Assembly: GCA_020846295.1 (NCBI GenBank) | Contig: JADLEF010000182.1 | Coordinates: 1-35,090, forward strand | Direction: 5' to 3' | From: Acidimicrobiales bacterium | GTDB taxonomy: Bacteria > Actinomycetota > Acidimicrobiia > Acidimicrobiales > CAIXPF01 | DNA: 35,090 bases | Shown: one piece after another, positions 1 to 10,014 of the stretch | Position numbering within the stretch: the stretch's first letter is position 1 | Layout of the letters: each line of letters begins with the position of its first letter | Notes under the pieces: generated by a model | Database searches by the model: none | What the model was told of the DNA's origin: nothing | The model's input: only the letters and a program-made list of their open reading frames with translations | Translations under genes and position numbers: made by a program

Positions 1-1
1 G

Positions 2-2505
<2,504 letters not shown>

Positions 2506-2509
<4 letters not shown>

Positions 2510-3459
2510 GCCCGGTCGGTCGCGTCGCCAACGCGGCAGCGCCGGCCAGCCGGCCCACGGCGGTGGGATCGGTGCGCCTGCGCCACCCCGTGATGACGGC
2601 GGCCGGTACCGCCGGGCACGGCGCCGAGCTCGCCTCGTTCTTCCCCCTGGGCGGGCTCGGGGCGGTGGTGGTGAAGTCGCTGTCCGCCGAGCCGTGGGAC
2701 GGCAACCCGGCGCCGCGGCTGCACCCCACCAGCGCCGGGATGCTCAACAGCGTGGGCTTGCAGGGTCCGGGTGTGGCGGGGTGGTCGGCCGGGGAGCTGC
2801 CGGCCCTGCGCGCCGCCGGGGCGACGGTGGTGGCGTCGATCTGGGGTCGCACGGTGGAGGAGTTCGCCCGGGCGGCCGACGAACTGGCCGGGGTGGGTCC
2901 CGAGGTGGTGGCGGTCGAGGTCAACGTCTCCTGTCCGAACCTCGAGGACCGCAACCGGATCTTCGCCCACGACCCGGCGCTGGCCGCCGCGGTGGTGGCC
3001 GCCACCGGCGGCTGCGGTCGCCCCCGCTGGGCCAAGCTCAGCCCGAACACGGACCGTCTGGTCGAGGTGGCCGAGGCGGTGCACGCCGCCGGGGCAGAAG
3101 CGGTGACGCTGGTCAACACGGTGGTGGGCATGGCGATCGACGTCGAGACGCGCCGGCCGGTGCTCGGCGCCCAGCGCGGTGGGTTGTCCGGGCGTGCGGT
3201 GCACCCGGTGGCGGTGCGGGCCGTGTTCGACGTGCGCCAGGCCCTTCCGGACCTGCCGATCGTCGGCGTGGGCGGCGTCGCCTGCGGGACGGACGCGGTG
3301 GAGCTGCTGCTCGCCGGCGCCTCGGCGATCCAGGTCGGCACCGCCACCTTCGCCGATCCCCGGGCCCCGCACCGGGTGGCGCTCGAGCTCGACGCCTGGT
3401 GCGACGCACATGGCATCGGCTCGGTCTCCGAGCTGGTCGGGGCGGCGCACCGGGCGTGA
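2506..3459 (+). CDS. pyrD: Dihydroorotate dehydrogenase, class 1 (catalytic subunit, 1B-like)
   Basis: Oxidises dihydroorotate to orotate in pyrimidine synthesis using FMN in a TIM barrel. The GTG at 2506 overlaps the carB stop, giving 317 residues. The open frame extends further upstream, but only through carB in another frame. Visible motifs are the N-terminal barrel strand RLRHPVMTAAGTAGHG, KSLSAEPWDGNPAPR (substrate/FMN region), NSVGLQGPG, and EVNVSCPN with the catalytic-base cysteine at C143, which marks class 1 rather than class 2 (serine). WAKLSPN, LVNTV and the phosphate-binding GVGGVACGTDAVELLLAGA follow. No pyrK electron-transfer subunit gene is seen next to it, so the 1B assignment is by resemblance only. 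pyrF, frequently found between here and mihF in actinobacteria, is absent. Confidence 0.93.
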
Positions 3460-3464
3460 CCGCC

Positions 3465-3501
3465 GCCCCGTTGGCGGCCGGGCGGCGCCGCCGGGCGGGG
3501 C
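3465..3501 (+). terminator. GC-rich nested inverted repeat after pyrD (terminator candidate)
   Basis: Just after the pyrD stop, GCCCCG (3465-3470) pairs with CGGGGC (3496-3501) around the perfect palindrome GGCGGCGCCGCC (3481-3492). No U-tract follows, as is common in high-GC actinobacteria. It separates the pyrimidine genes from the independently promoted mihF. Confidence 0.4.
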
Positions 3502-3598
3502 GAACGGCGTGCGGTGCCGGATGGCCTCGACGCTGCATTCGGGTGCTTCAGCTCCCACCGTGCGTGGGGGTATCCACGGTCCGACCAGGGGGAACAGG

Positions 3599-3604
3599 TA
3601 CAAT
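3599..3604 (+). promoter_or_regulatory. -10 element of a leaderless mihF promoter
   Basis: TACAAT lies 7 nt before the mihF ATG (3612), so the expected transcription start falls on or next to the A of the start codon. There is no Shine-Dalgarno sequence. No convincing -35 hexamer is visible. Confidence 0.6.
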
Positions 3605-3611
3605 CTCCGCC

Positions 3612-3929
3612 ATGCCCAACCCCCCCGCTCTATCGGAAGAGCAGCGCGCCGCCGCGCTGGAGAAGGCCGCCGAAGCCCGCCGGGTCCGCGCTGAACTGAA
3701 GGAACGCCTCAAGATGGGCTCCATCAGCCTGGCCGAGGTGTTCGAGAAGGCCGAGTCCGACGATGTGGTCGGCAAGCTGAAGGTGCTGGCCCTGCTGGAA
3801 TCCCTGCCCGGCGTGGGCAAGGTCAAGGCCCGTCGCAAGATGGACGAGATCGGCATCAGTGACACCCGTCGGGTCCGCGGCCTCGGTGAGCAGCAGCGCA
3901 AGGCGTTGTTGTCCGAATTCGCCTCCTGA
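3612..3929 (+). CDS. mihF: Actinobacterial integration host factor
   Basis: A 105-residue basic nucleoid-associated protein of the mIHF family, unrelated in fold to proteobacterial IHF; it binds and bends DNA and helps organise the nucleoid. The N-terminal helix is charged and alanine-rich ([20 protein letters not shown]). The family core follows: [20 protein letters not shown], then the helix-two-turn-helix-like [20 protein letters not shown] and the C-terminal [18 protein letters not shown]. The ATG at 3612 was chosen because the homology starts there and a TACAAT -10 box sits 7 nt upstream, consistent with a leaderless mRNA. The frame is open well upstream, but that part lies in the shadow of pyrD. 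gmk follows within 11 nt, the conserved mihF-gmk-rpoZ order. Confidence 0.95.
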   Translation: MPNPPALSEEQRAAALEKAAEARRVRAELKERLKMGSISLAEVFEKAESDDVVGKLKVLALLESLPGVGKVKARRKMDEIGISDTRRVRGLGEQQRKALLSEFAS

Positions 3930-3939
3930 GGGGCCTGCC

Positions 3940-4485
3940 CTGATCGTCGTCATCTCCGGACCGGGCGGTGCGGGCAAGGGGACCATCGTGTCCCGCCTGA
4001 TGCCGCTCGACGATGAACTGTGGCTGAGCCGGTCGTGGACCACCCGCGATCGCCGTCCCGGCGAGGACGAGGACTCGTACGTCTTCGTCACCCGGGACGC
4101 GTTCGAGGAGCGGATCGCCGCCGGCGGTTTCCTCGAACATGCCGAGTTCCTCGGCAACCTGTACGGCACGCCGACCCCTGAGCCGCCGCCCGGACGCGAT
4201 CTCGTGCTCGAGATCGATGTGCAGGGCGCGGCGCAGGTGGTGTCGATGTACCCCGACGCGCTGCTCATCTTCATCGAGGCGCCCAGCCCGGAGGCCCAGG
4301 AGGCCCGGCTGCGTCACCGCGGTGATCCCGAGCCCATCATCGAGGCCCGTCTCGCCAAGGCGGCCATGGAGGCGCAGCGTTCCCAGGAGCTCGGCGCGCG
4401 CGTCGTCGTCAACGACGACGTGGACCGGGCCACGGCCGAGGTGCTCGGCCTCATCCGGGCGGCGCGTCGCGCGCCGTGTGCCTGA
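3940..4485 (+). CDS. gmk: Guanylate kinase (probable CTG start)
   Basis: Phosphorylates GMP to GDP with ATP. The protein has the P-loop GPGGAGKG followed by T, the GMP-binding segment [21 protein letters not shown], the LEHAEF and YGTP motifs, LEIDVQGA, and a C-terminal [10 protein letters not shown]...VVVNDD helix-strand. Homology begins at the codon CTG 3940 (LIVVISGP), preceded by GAGGGG (3928-3933) at 6-nt spacing, which gives 181 residues. The only standard start upstream of the P-loop is GTG 3859, which would add 27 low-complexity residues overlapping mihF by about 70 nt. The segment between YGTP and LEIDVQGA is short and proline-rich ([10 protein letters not shown]), where most homologues have a longer helix. 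Identity is secure; the start is less so. Confidence 0.9.
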   Translation: MIVVISGPGGAGKGTIVSRLMPLDDELWLSRSWTTRDRRPGEDEDSYVFVTRDAFEERIAAGGFLEHAEFLGNLYGTPTPEPPPGRDLVLEIDVQGAAQVVSMYPDALLIFIEAPSPEAQEARLRHRGDPEPIIEARLAKAAMEAQRSQELGARVVVNDDVDRATAEVLGLIRAARRAPCA

Positions 4486-4521
4486 GCGGCGGGGGTCCCC
4501 TGCTCCCGACCGCTGATCGTC

Positions 4522-4527
4522 TATACT
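4522..4527 (+). promoter_or_regulatory. Candidate -10 element for rpoZ
   Basis: TATACT stands out in the otherwise GC-rich 121-nt gmk-rpoZ gap and would give an rpoZ leader of about 70 nt. The -35 region is not recognisable. Confidence 0.45.
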
Positions 4528-4606
4528 GACCTGCTGCTTCGCGGGTGGATCGGCGTGCTGCCGGTCGTTCGCGGGCTCCCTGCTGGCCCGTACTGGAGAT
4601 GTCCCC

Positions 4607-4981
4607 TTGGCCGAGCGTCACGAAACCATGATGAGCCCGCCGATCGAGCGCCTGCTCGGACACACCGGCTCGAAGTTCCGGCTGGTCACGGTGGCCTCCA
4701 CCCGCGCTCGCCAGATCAACGCCTACTTCGGTCAGCTGGGCGAGGGGCTCGGTGCCATGGTTCCCCCGCAGGTGACCTCGCTGGCCCGCAAGCCGTTGTC
4801 GATCGCGTTCGAGGAGATCGACGCCGGCAAGATCGTCGGGGTGGACCGCGTCGTCCCCGAGGAGCTGTTCGACACCACCGCGGAAGCGGTCGACGTACCG
4901 GTCGCGGCACGGGTCGCCGTCGCCGTCGAGGACGTTGCGCCGGCCGCGGCCGGCGAGTCCGAGCCGGACGCCGGCAGCTGA
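4607..4981 (+). CDS. rpoZ: DNA-directed RNA polymerase omega subunit
   Basis: Omega clamps the beta-prime subunit and promotes RNA polymerase assembly. The 124-residue product carries the omega core: PPIERLLGHTGSKFRLVTVA, then STRARQINAYFGQLGEGLG (the usual ARQIN helix), and KPLSIAFEEIDAGKI. It ends in an acidic, alanine/valine-rich tail. The TTG at 4607 is preferred because GGAGA (4595-4599) sits 7 nt upstream; the first ATG (4628) has no Shine-Dalgarno sequence. The position between gmk and coaBC is the conserved actinobacterial arrangement. Confidence 0.93.
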   Translation: MAERHETMMSPPIERLLGHTGSKFRLVTVASTRARQINAYFGQLGEGLGAMVPPQVTSLARKPLSIAFEEIDAGKIVGVDRVVPEELFDTTAEAVDVPVAARVAVAVEDVAPAAAGESEPDAGS

Positions 4982-5012
4982 TCGGCCCGTCACCGATCCC
5001 GGTCCGATCGAC

Positions 5013-6248
5013 ATGACCAGCCTGGCCGGCCGCCGCATCGTCCTCGGGGTGAGCGGTGGCATCGCCGCCTACAAAGCCGTCGAGGTGTGCCGCCGTCTGG
5101 TGGACCTCGGCGCTCACGTCTCCCCGGTACTGACCCAGGGGGCCCTGCGCTTCGTCGGCGAGACCACGTTCTCCGCGCTCGGCTCCGAGCGCGTGCAGAC
5201 GTCGCTGTGGGACGAGGTGAGCCCCATCCCGCACACGAGGCTCGGCCAACAGGCGGACCTGGTGTTGGTCTGCCCGGCGACCGCCCGGGTACTCGGCACG
5301 TTCGCAGCCGGTATCTCCAACGACCTGCTGACCGCCACCTTGCTGGCCACCCGGGCCCCGGTGGTGGTCTGCCCGGCGATGCACACCGAGATGTGGGAGC
5401 ACCCTGCCGTGCAGGACAACCTGGCGTTGCTGGTGCGACGCGGGGTGCACGTCGTGCCGCCGGGGGAGGGACGCCTCGCCGGTGGGGACATCGGCAAGGG
5501 TCGCCTGGCCGAGCCGGTCGACGTCGTCGCCGCGGTGCAGCGGTTGTTGAGCCCGAAGCCCCTCGCCGGATGGCGGGTGGTGGTCAGCTCGGGCGGCACC
5601 CGGGAGCCGATCGATCCCGTCCGCTTCATCGGCAACCGGTCCTCCGGCAAGCAGGGCCATGCGCTCGCGTCGGAGGCGTTCGAGCGGGGCGCATCGGTCA
5701 CCGTGGTGACCACCGTGGATCGGCCGCTTCCCGCCGGTATCGTCCAGGAACGGGTGGAGACGGCGGAGCAGATGCGCCAGGCCATGATGGCCGCCGCCGT
5801 CGACGCAGATCTGGTGGTGATGGCCGCAGCCGTGGCCGACTTCCGCCCGGTCGATCCCGCAGCCGGAAAGATCAAGAAGGACAAGGGCGTACCGCAGATC
5901 GTGCTCGAACCCACGCCGGACATCCTGGCCGGGCTCGGATCGATCAAGCGGCCGGGGCAGATCCTGGTCGGCTTCGCCGCGGAGACGTCCGACCTGCGCG
6001 ACAACGCGCTCGGCAAGCTGACCCGCAAGGGTGCGGACCTGATCGTCGCCAACGACGTGTCGGCCCCGCAGGTCGGCTTCGAGCACGACACCAACCAGGT
6101 GGTCATCCTGGTCAGGCGGCCCGGGTCCGACGAGGTGGAGGCGATCGACGTCCCGTTGGACGACAAACGGCGGATCGCCGCCGCGGTCCTCGATGTGGCG
6201 CAGTCGCTGCGCTCCGGCGAGCACCAGCACGACAACGCGCTCGGCTGA
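5013..6248 (+). CDS. coaBC: Bifunctional phosphopantothenoylcysteine decarboxylase / phosphopantothenate-cysteine ligase
   Basis: Carries out two consecutive steps of coenzyme A synthesis. The N-terminal CoaC half is an FMN flavoprotein: RIVLGVSGGIAAYKAVEVCR, the catalytic histidine in PHTRLGQQADLVLVCPATA, and PAMHTEMWEHP at the position of the PxMNxxMW substrate-recognition motif. The C-terminal CoaB half begins near residue 185 with VVVSSGGTREPIDPVRFIGN and RSSGKQGHALA. AAVADFRP and the CTP/substrate-contacting KIKKDKG follow. The length of 411 residues is normal for the fusion. The ATG at 5013 is used; the open frame extends upstream without homology. Histidine replaces asparagine in PxMN. 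Confidence 0.95.
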   Translation: MTSLAGRRIVLGVSGGIAAYKAVEVCRRLVDLGAHVSPVLTQGALRFVGETTFSALGSERVQTSLWDEVSPIPHTRLGQQADLVLVCPATARVLGTFAAGISNDLLTATLLATRAPVVVCPAMHTEMWEHPAVQDNLALLVRRGVHVVPPGEGRLAGGDIGKGRLAEPVDVVAAVQRLLSPKPLAGWRVVVSSGGTREPIDPVRFIGNRSSGKQGHALASEAFERGASVTVVTTVDRPLPAGIVQERVETAEQMRQAMMAAAVDADLVVMAAAVADFRPVDPAAGKIKKDKGVPQIVLEPTPDILAGLGSIKRPGQILVGFAAETSDLRDNALGKLTRKGADLIVANDVSAPQVGFEHDTNQVVILVRRPGSDEVEAIDVPLDDKRRIAAAVLDVAQSLRSGEHQHDNALG

Positions 6249-6310
6249 GCGCACTCAGAGTTCCAGATATGGTGGCCAGGCGGCATCGTCCGAACGGCTA
6301 GCGACCAGGG

Positions 6311-6326
6311 GGGGACAGGGGTCCCC
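6311..6326 (+). other. Small hairpin in the metK leader
   Basis: GGGGAC (6311-6316), loop AGGG, GTCCCC (6321-6326) forms a 6-bp stem ending just upstream of the metK Shine-Dalgarno (AAGGAGAA, 6333-6340). Its role is unknown. The leader is under 100 nt and shows no recognisable SAM riboswitch core. A possible -10 (TATGGT, 6269-6274) lies upstream. Confidence 0.3.
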
Positions 6327-6344
6327 GCAGACAAGGAGAAGCGC

Positions 6345-7541
<1,197 letters not shown>

Positions 7542-7605
7542 ACCCGACGCCATCGTCGAGTGGGCGGGGCGGTCGCAAGGCCGGTCACGACCCGCTGTTC
7601 TCGGA

Positions 7606-7637
7606 GAAGGACCCCGACCTCGTGGTCGGGGTCCTTC
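7606..7637 (+). terminator. 14-bp perfect stem-loop between metK and priA
   Basis: GAAGGACCCCGACC (7606-7619), loop TCGT, then the exact reverse complement GGTCGGGGTCCTTC (7624-7637). It begins 64 nt after the metK stop, as expected for an intrinsic terminator, but has no U-run. It also covers the proposed priA start region (GTG 7622) and most of its AGAAGGA ribosome-binding site. It could therefore terminate metK transcripts, mask priA initiation, or both. Confidence 0.6.
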
Positions 7638-9484
7638 CCGATGTACCCGCCGTCGATCGCATCCTGGACTACCTGGTACCCGCCCGGTGGGCGGCGCAGG
7701 TGACGGTCGGCACCGTGGTCCGGGTGCCGTTGCAGGGGCGCCGGGTGCGCGGGTGGGTGGTGGCGGTCGGCACCGAGCCGCCGGCGGGTCTTCCGCTGCG
7801 GGAGGTGTCGCGTATCAGCGGGATCGGCCCCGGTGAGGACCTGCTGTCGCTGGCCGGTTGGGCTGCGCACCGCTGGGCCGGCCGCCGGCTGACCTTCCTG
7901 CGGGCGGCGACGCCCCACCGGATCGTGAGCCTGTTGCCCGCGCCGCCCCGCGGTCGCCGCGGCTGGGTTCCCCGGCCCGACCCCGAGGTGGAGGACGCCG
8001 ATCGCACCTTGGTGGAGGCGCGCCGGCTGGCGAGGGAGGCGCTGACGCCACCGGCCGATGGGGGCGCGCCCAGGGTGACGACGCTGCGCTGGCCGCCGGG
8101 GGCCGAACGGCTGCCCATCGCGCTGGCCGCGGTGGAGCGGGGTCCCGCCCTGCTGCTCACCGCGGCTCAGGCGGACGCCGAAGCGCTGGCCCGGGGTCTG
8201 CACCAGGCGGGCTGCTGGGTTGCCCGCCATCCCGACGACTGGGCGGCCGGCGCGGCCGGCGCAACGGTGGTCGGCAGCCGGGCTGCGGTGTGGTCACCGG
8301 TGCGGGAGCTCGCCGCCGTCGTCGTGTTCGATGAGCACGACGAGCGCTACCAGGACGAGCGGGCCCCCACCTGGCACGCCCGGGACGTGGCGGTGGAACG
8401 GGCCCGCCGGGCCGGGGTGCCGCTGCTGCTGGTGTCGCCGGTCCCGAGCCTCGAGGCGCTGGCGGTGGGGGAGCGGCGGGTGCCGTCGCGGTCGGTGGAG
8501 CGGGCCGGCTGGCCTGCGCTCACCGTGGTTGACCGGCGCGAGCTCGACCCCCGTCAGGGCCTGTACCCCGCAGCGGTGGTGGACGCGGTGCGGGGAGAGG
8601 GCCGCATCGTGGTGGTGCACAACCGCATCGGCCGCGCCCGGCTGCTGGCCTGCACCCGCTGCGGCGAGCTCTGTCGCTGCGAACGCTGCGGTGCCGCGAT
8701 GCACAGCGGTGGCCCCGCACGCCGTGGTGAGGCGAGCCAGGGTGGCGGCGACGCCGGCGGCGACGCCGCCACCTGGCTGCGCTGTGCGACCGATCCGGAT
8801 CACCGGGCGCCGGCGGTGTGCCTGGGCTGCGGGGCGACCCGCCTGGCGGTGCTGCGGCCCGGGGTGAGCCGGATCCGGGAGGAGCTCGAGGCGCTCATCG
8901 GGGAGCCGGTGGGGGAGCTCACCGCGGCGTCACCGGCGCCGGGGTCGGGCGCGGGCCCGGGCGGGCTCGACCCAGCCGCCGACGCCCGGGTGGTGGTTGG
9001 CACCGAGGCGGCGCTGCACCGCATCCGCCGTGCCGATGCGGTGGTGTTCCTCGACCTCGACCAGGGGCTGCTGGGCGCCCGGTTCAGGGCTGCGGAGCGA
9101 ACGTTGGGCCAGCTGGCCCTGGCCGCTCGGCTGCTGGGCGGGCGCCGTCGGGACGGCCGTCTGGTCGTCGCCACCCGCCAGCCCACCCACGCGGTGCTCG
9201 AGGCGGTGCTGCACGCCGATCCCGATCGTTGGGCCGAGCCGGAGCGGGCGCGACGAGCGCTGCTGCACCTCCCGCCGGCCGCCGCGCTGGCGGTGCTGGA
9301 GGGTCCGCAGGCGGCCGCGTTCGCGGCCGCCCTGCGCGAAGCGGGCGGGGTCGACGTCGCCGGGCCGACCGAGGACCGCTGGCTGGTCAAGGCGTCCGAT
9401 CCCGATCGGTTGGCCGATGCGCTCGCCTCGGTGAGCCGACCGACCGCAGGTTTGAGGATTGTGGTCGATCCGGCGGGGATCTGA
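7622..9484 (+). CDS. priA: PriA-like primosomal protein N', helicase motifs degenerate
   Basis: PriA restarts stalled replication forks. The N-terminal 3'-DNA-end-binding domain is recognisable (VLPDVPAVDRILDYLVP, then GTVVRVPLQGRRVRGWVV). A helicase-like core follows, but no GxxxxGKT Walker A is visible, and the DEAH box position reads VVVFDEHDERYQD. The zinc-binding cysteines are present (ACTRCGELCRCERCGAAM, later VCLGCGATRL), with a glycine-rich insertion between them. This matches the actinobacterial type that is thought not to hydrolyse ATP as a helicase. GTG 7622 gives 620 residues and keeps the conserved first strand. GTG 7487, inside metK, is the other standard start in frame. The gene usually precedes def-fmt, but here def is absent and secretion-like genes follow. 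Confidence 0.85.
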   Translation: MVGVLPDVPAVDRILDYLVPARWAAQVTVGTVVRVPLQGRRVRGWVVAVGTEPPAGLPLREVSRISGIGPGEDLLSLAGWAAHRWAGRRLTFLRAATPHRIVSLLPAPPRGRRGWVPRPDPEVEDADRTLVEARRLAREALTPPADGGAPRVTTLRWPPGAERLPIALAAVERGPALLLTAAQADAEALARGLHQAGCWVARHPDDWAAGAAGATVVGSRAAVWSPVRELAAVVVFDEHDERYQDERAPTWHARDVAVERARRAGVPLLLVSPVPSLEALAVGERRVPSRSVERAGWPALTVVDRRELDPRQGLYPAAVVDAVRGEGRIVVVHNRIGRARLLACTRCGELCRCERCGAAMHSGGPARRGEASQGGGDAGGDAATWLRCATDPDHRAPAVCLGCGATRLAVLRPGVSRIREELEALIGEPVGELTAASPAPGSGAGPGGLDPAADARVVVGTEAALHRIRRADAVVFLDLDQGLLGARFRAAERTLGQLALAARLLGGRRRDGRLVVATRQPTHAVLEAVLHADPDRWAEPERARRALLHLPPAAALAVLEGPQAAAFAAALREAGGVDVAGPTEDRWLVKASDPDRLADALASVSRPTAGLRIVVDPAGI

Positions 9485-9541
9485 CTTCGGTTTCGGCGGG
9501 GTCGTGCCGACAAACCCCCAGACGTTGCGAGCACGAGGACT

Positions 9542-9556
9542 CGGGAGACCCTCCCG
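9542..9556 (+). terminator. Short hairpin after priA
   Basis: CGGGAG (9542-9547), loop ACC, CTCCCG (9551-9556) lies in the 102-nt gap between priA and the next gene, inside a looser TCGTGC...GCACGA inverted repeat. It is a weak terminator candidate without a U-tract. Confidence 0.3.
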
Positions 9557-9586
9557 CGTGCGAAGACGTGGCAGGAGGCCCGCCCC

Positions 9587-9922
9587 ATGAGCAGCGACAT
9601 CCGAGACCTCGTGGCCGTGTTGGCTCGGCTTGGCGCACACGCGCTGCTGCTCACCGTGAGCGAGCAGGAGCGCCCCTTCACGACGGCGGTGCGCGTCACC
9701 TGGGTCGAGGGGCAGCTGATCGTGCCGCTGGACCCGCACTGCCGGGCGGTCGGGCATCTGCTCGAGCGGCCCTTCGTCAGCCTGCTGTGGCCGCCGGAGG
9801 TGGACGGCGGCAGCTACCTGACGATGGAGTGCCTGGCCGACCTGCTCGGCGACCAGGTGCTGATGACCCCGCTCAAGGCCGAGCGGCACAAGCCGGACGA
9901 GGTCGTGTTCCTGGCCGCCTGA
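9587..9922 (+). CDS. Small pyridoxamine 5'-phosphate oxidase-like (FMN split-barrel) protein
   Basis: A 111-residue protein resembling the split beta-barrel of PNPOx-like flavin/F420-binding proteins. It has an N-terminal helix (IRDLVAVLARLGAHALLLTV), a strand with the typical 'RPFTTAVRVTW' start, a G-containing turn (VEGQLIVPL), the histidine/arginine segment HCRAVGHLLERPFVSLLWPP, and a C-terminal region (ECLADLLGDQVLMTPLKAERHKPDEVVFL). The barrel topology suggests cofactor binding, but no substrate can be assigned. A strong Shine-Dalgarno (AGGAGG, 9573-9578) lies 8 nt before the ATG. It stands 92 nt before the large FtsK/EccC gene and may share its transcript. Whether it belongs to that system is unknown. 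Confidence 0.7.
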   Translation: MSSDIRDLVAVLARLGAHALLLTVSEQERPFTTAVRVTWVEGQLIVPLDPHCRAVGHLLERPFVSLLWPPEVDGGSYLTMECLADLLGDQVLMTPLKAERHKPDEVVFLAA

Positions 9923-10014
9923 GGCCGGCCGCTGCTGCGGGAGCTCGCTCCGGCTGCTCGATCGGGCAGCACGCCCTACTGAACGGCCCCCGGTTGGCGC
10001 TCACAGTGGTGGAG

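Noticed and set aside
2694-3611. N-terminal extension of mihF across pyrD
   Set aside because: The frame is open but encodes glycine/arginine-rich shadow sequence over pyrD; the mIHF family starts at ATG 3612, where the promoter also fits.
4716-6254. 512-codon open frame antisense to rpoZ and coaBC
   Set aside because: Translation has no recognisable family and lies entirely opposite conserved coaBC and rpoZ sequence.
6249-6344. SAM riboswitch upstream of metK
   Set aside because: The leader is under 100 nt and shows only a 6-bp hairpin; no SAM-I, SAM-II or SAM-IV core elements can be recognised.
8818-10014. Upstream extension of the FtsK-like frame through priA and the split-barrel gene
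   Set aside because: The extension is arginine/glycine/proline-rich shadow sequence of two real genes in other frames; homology starts only near 10015.
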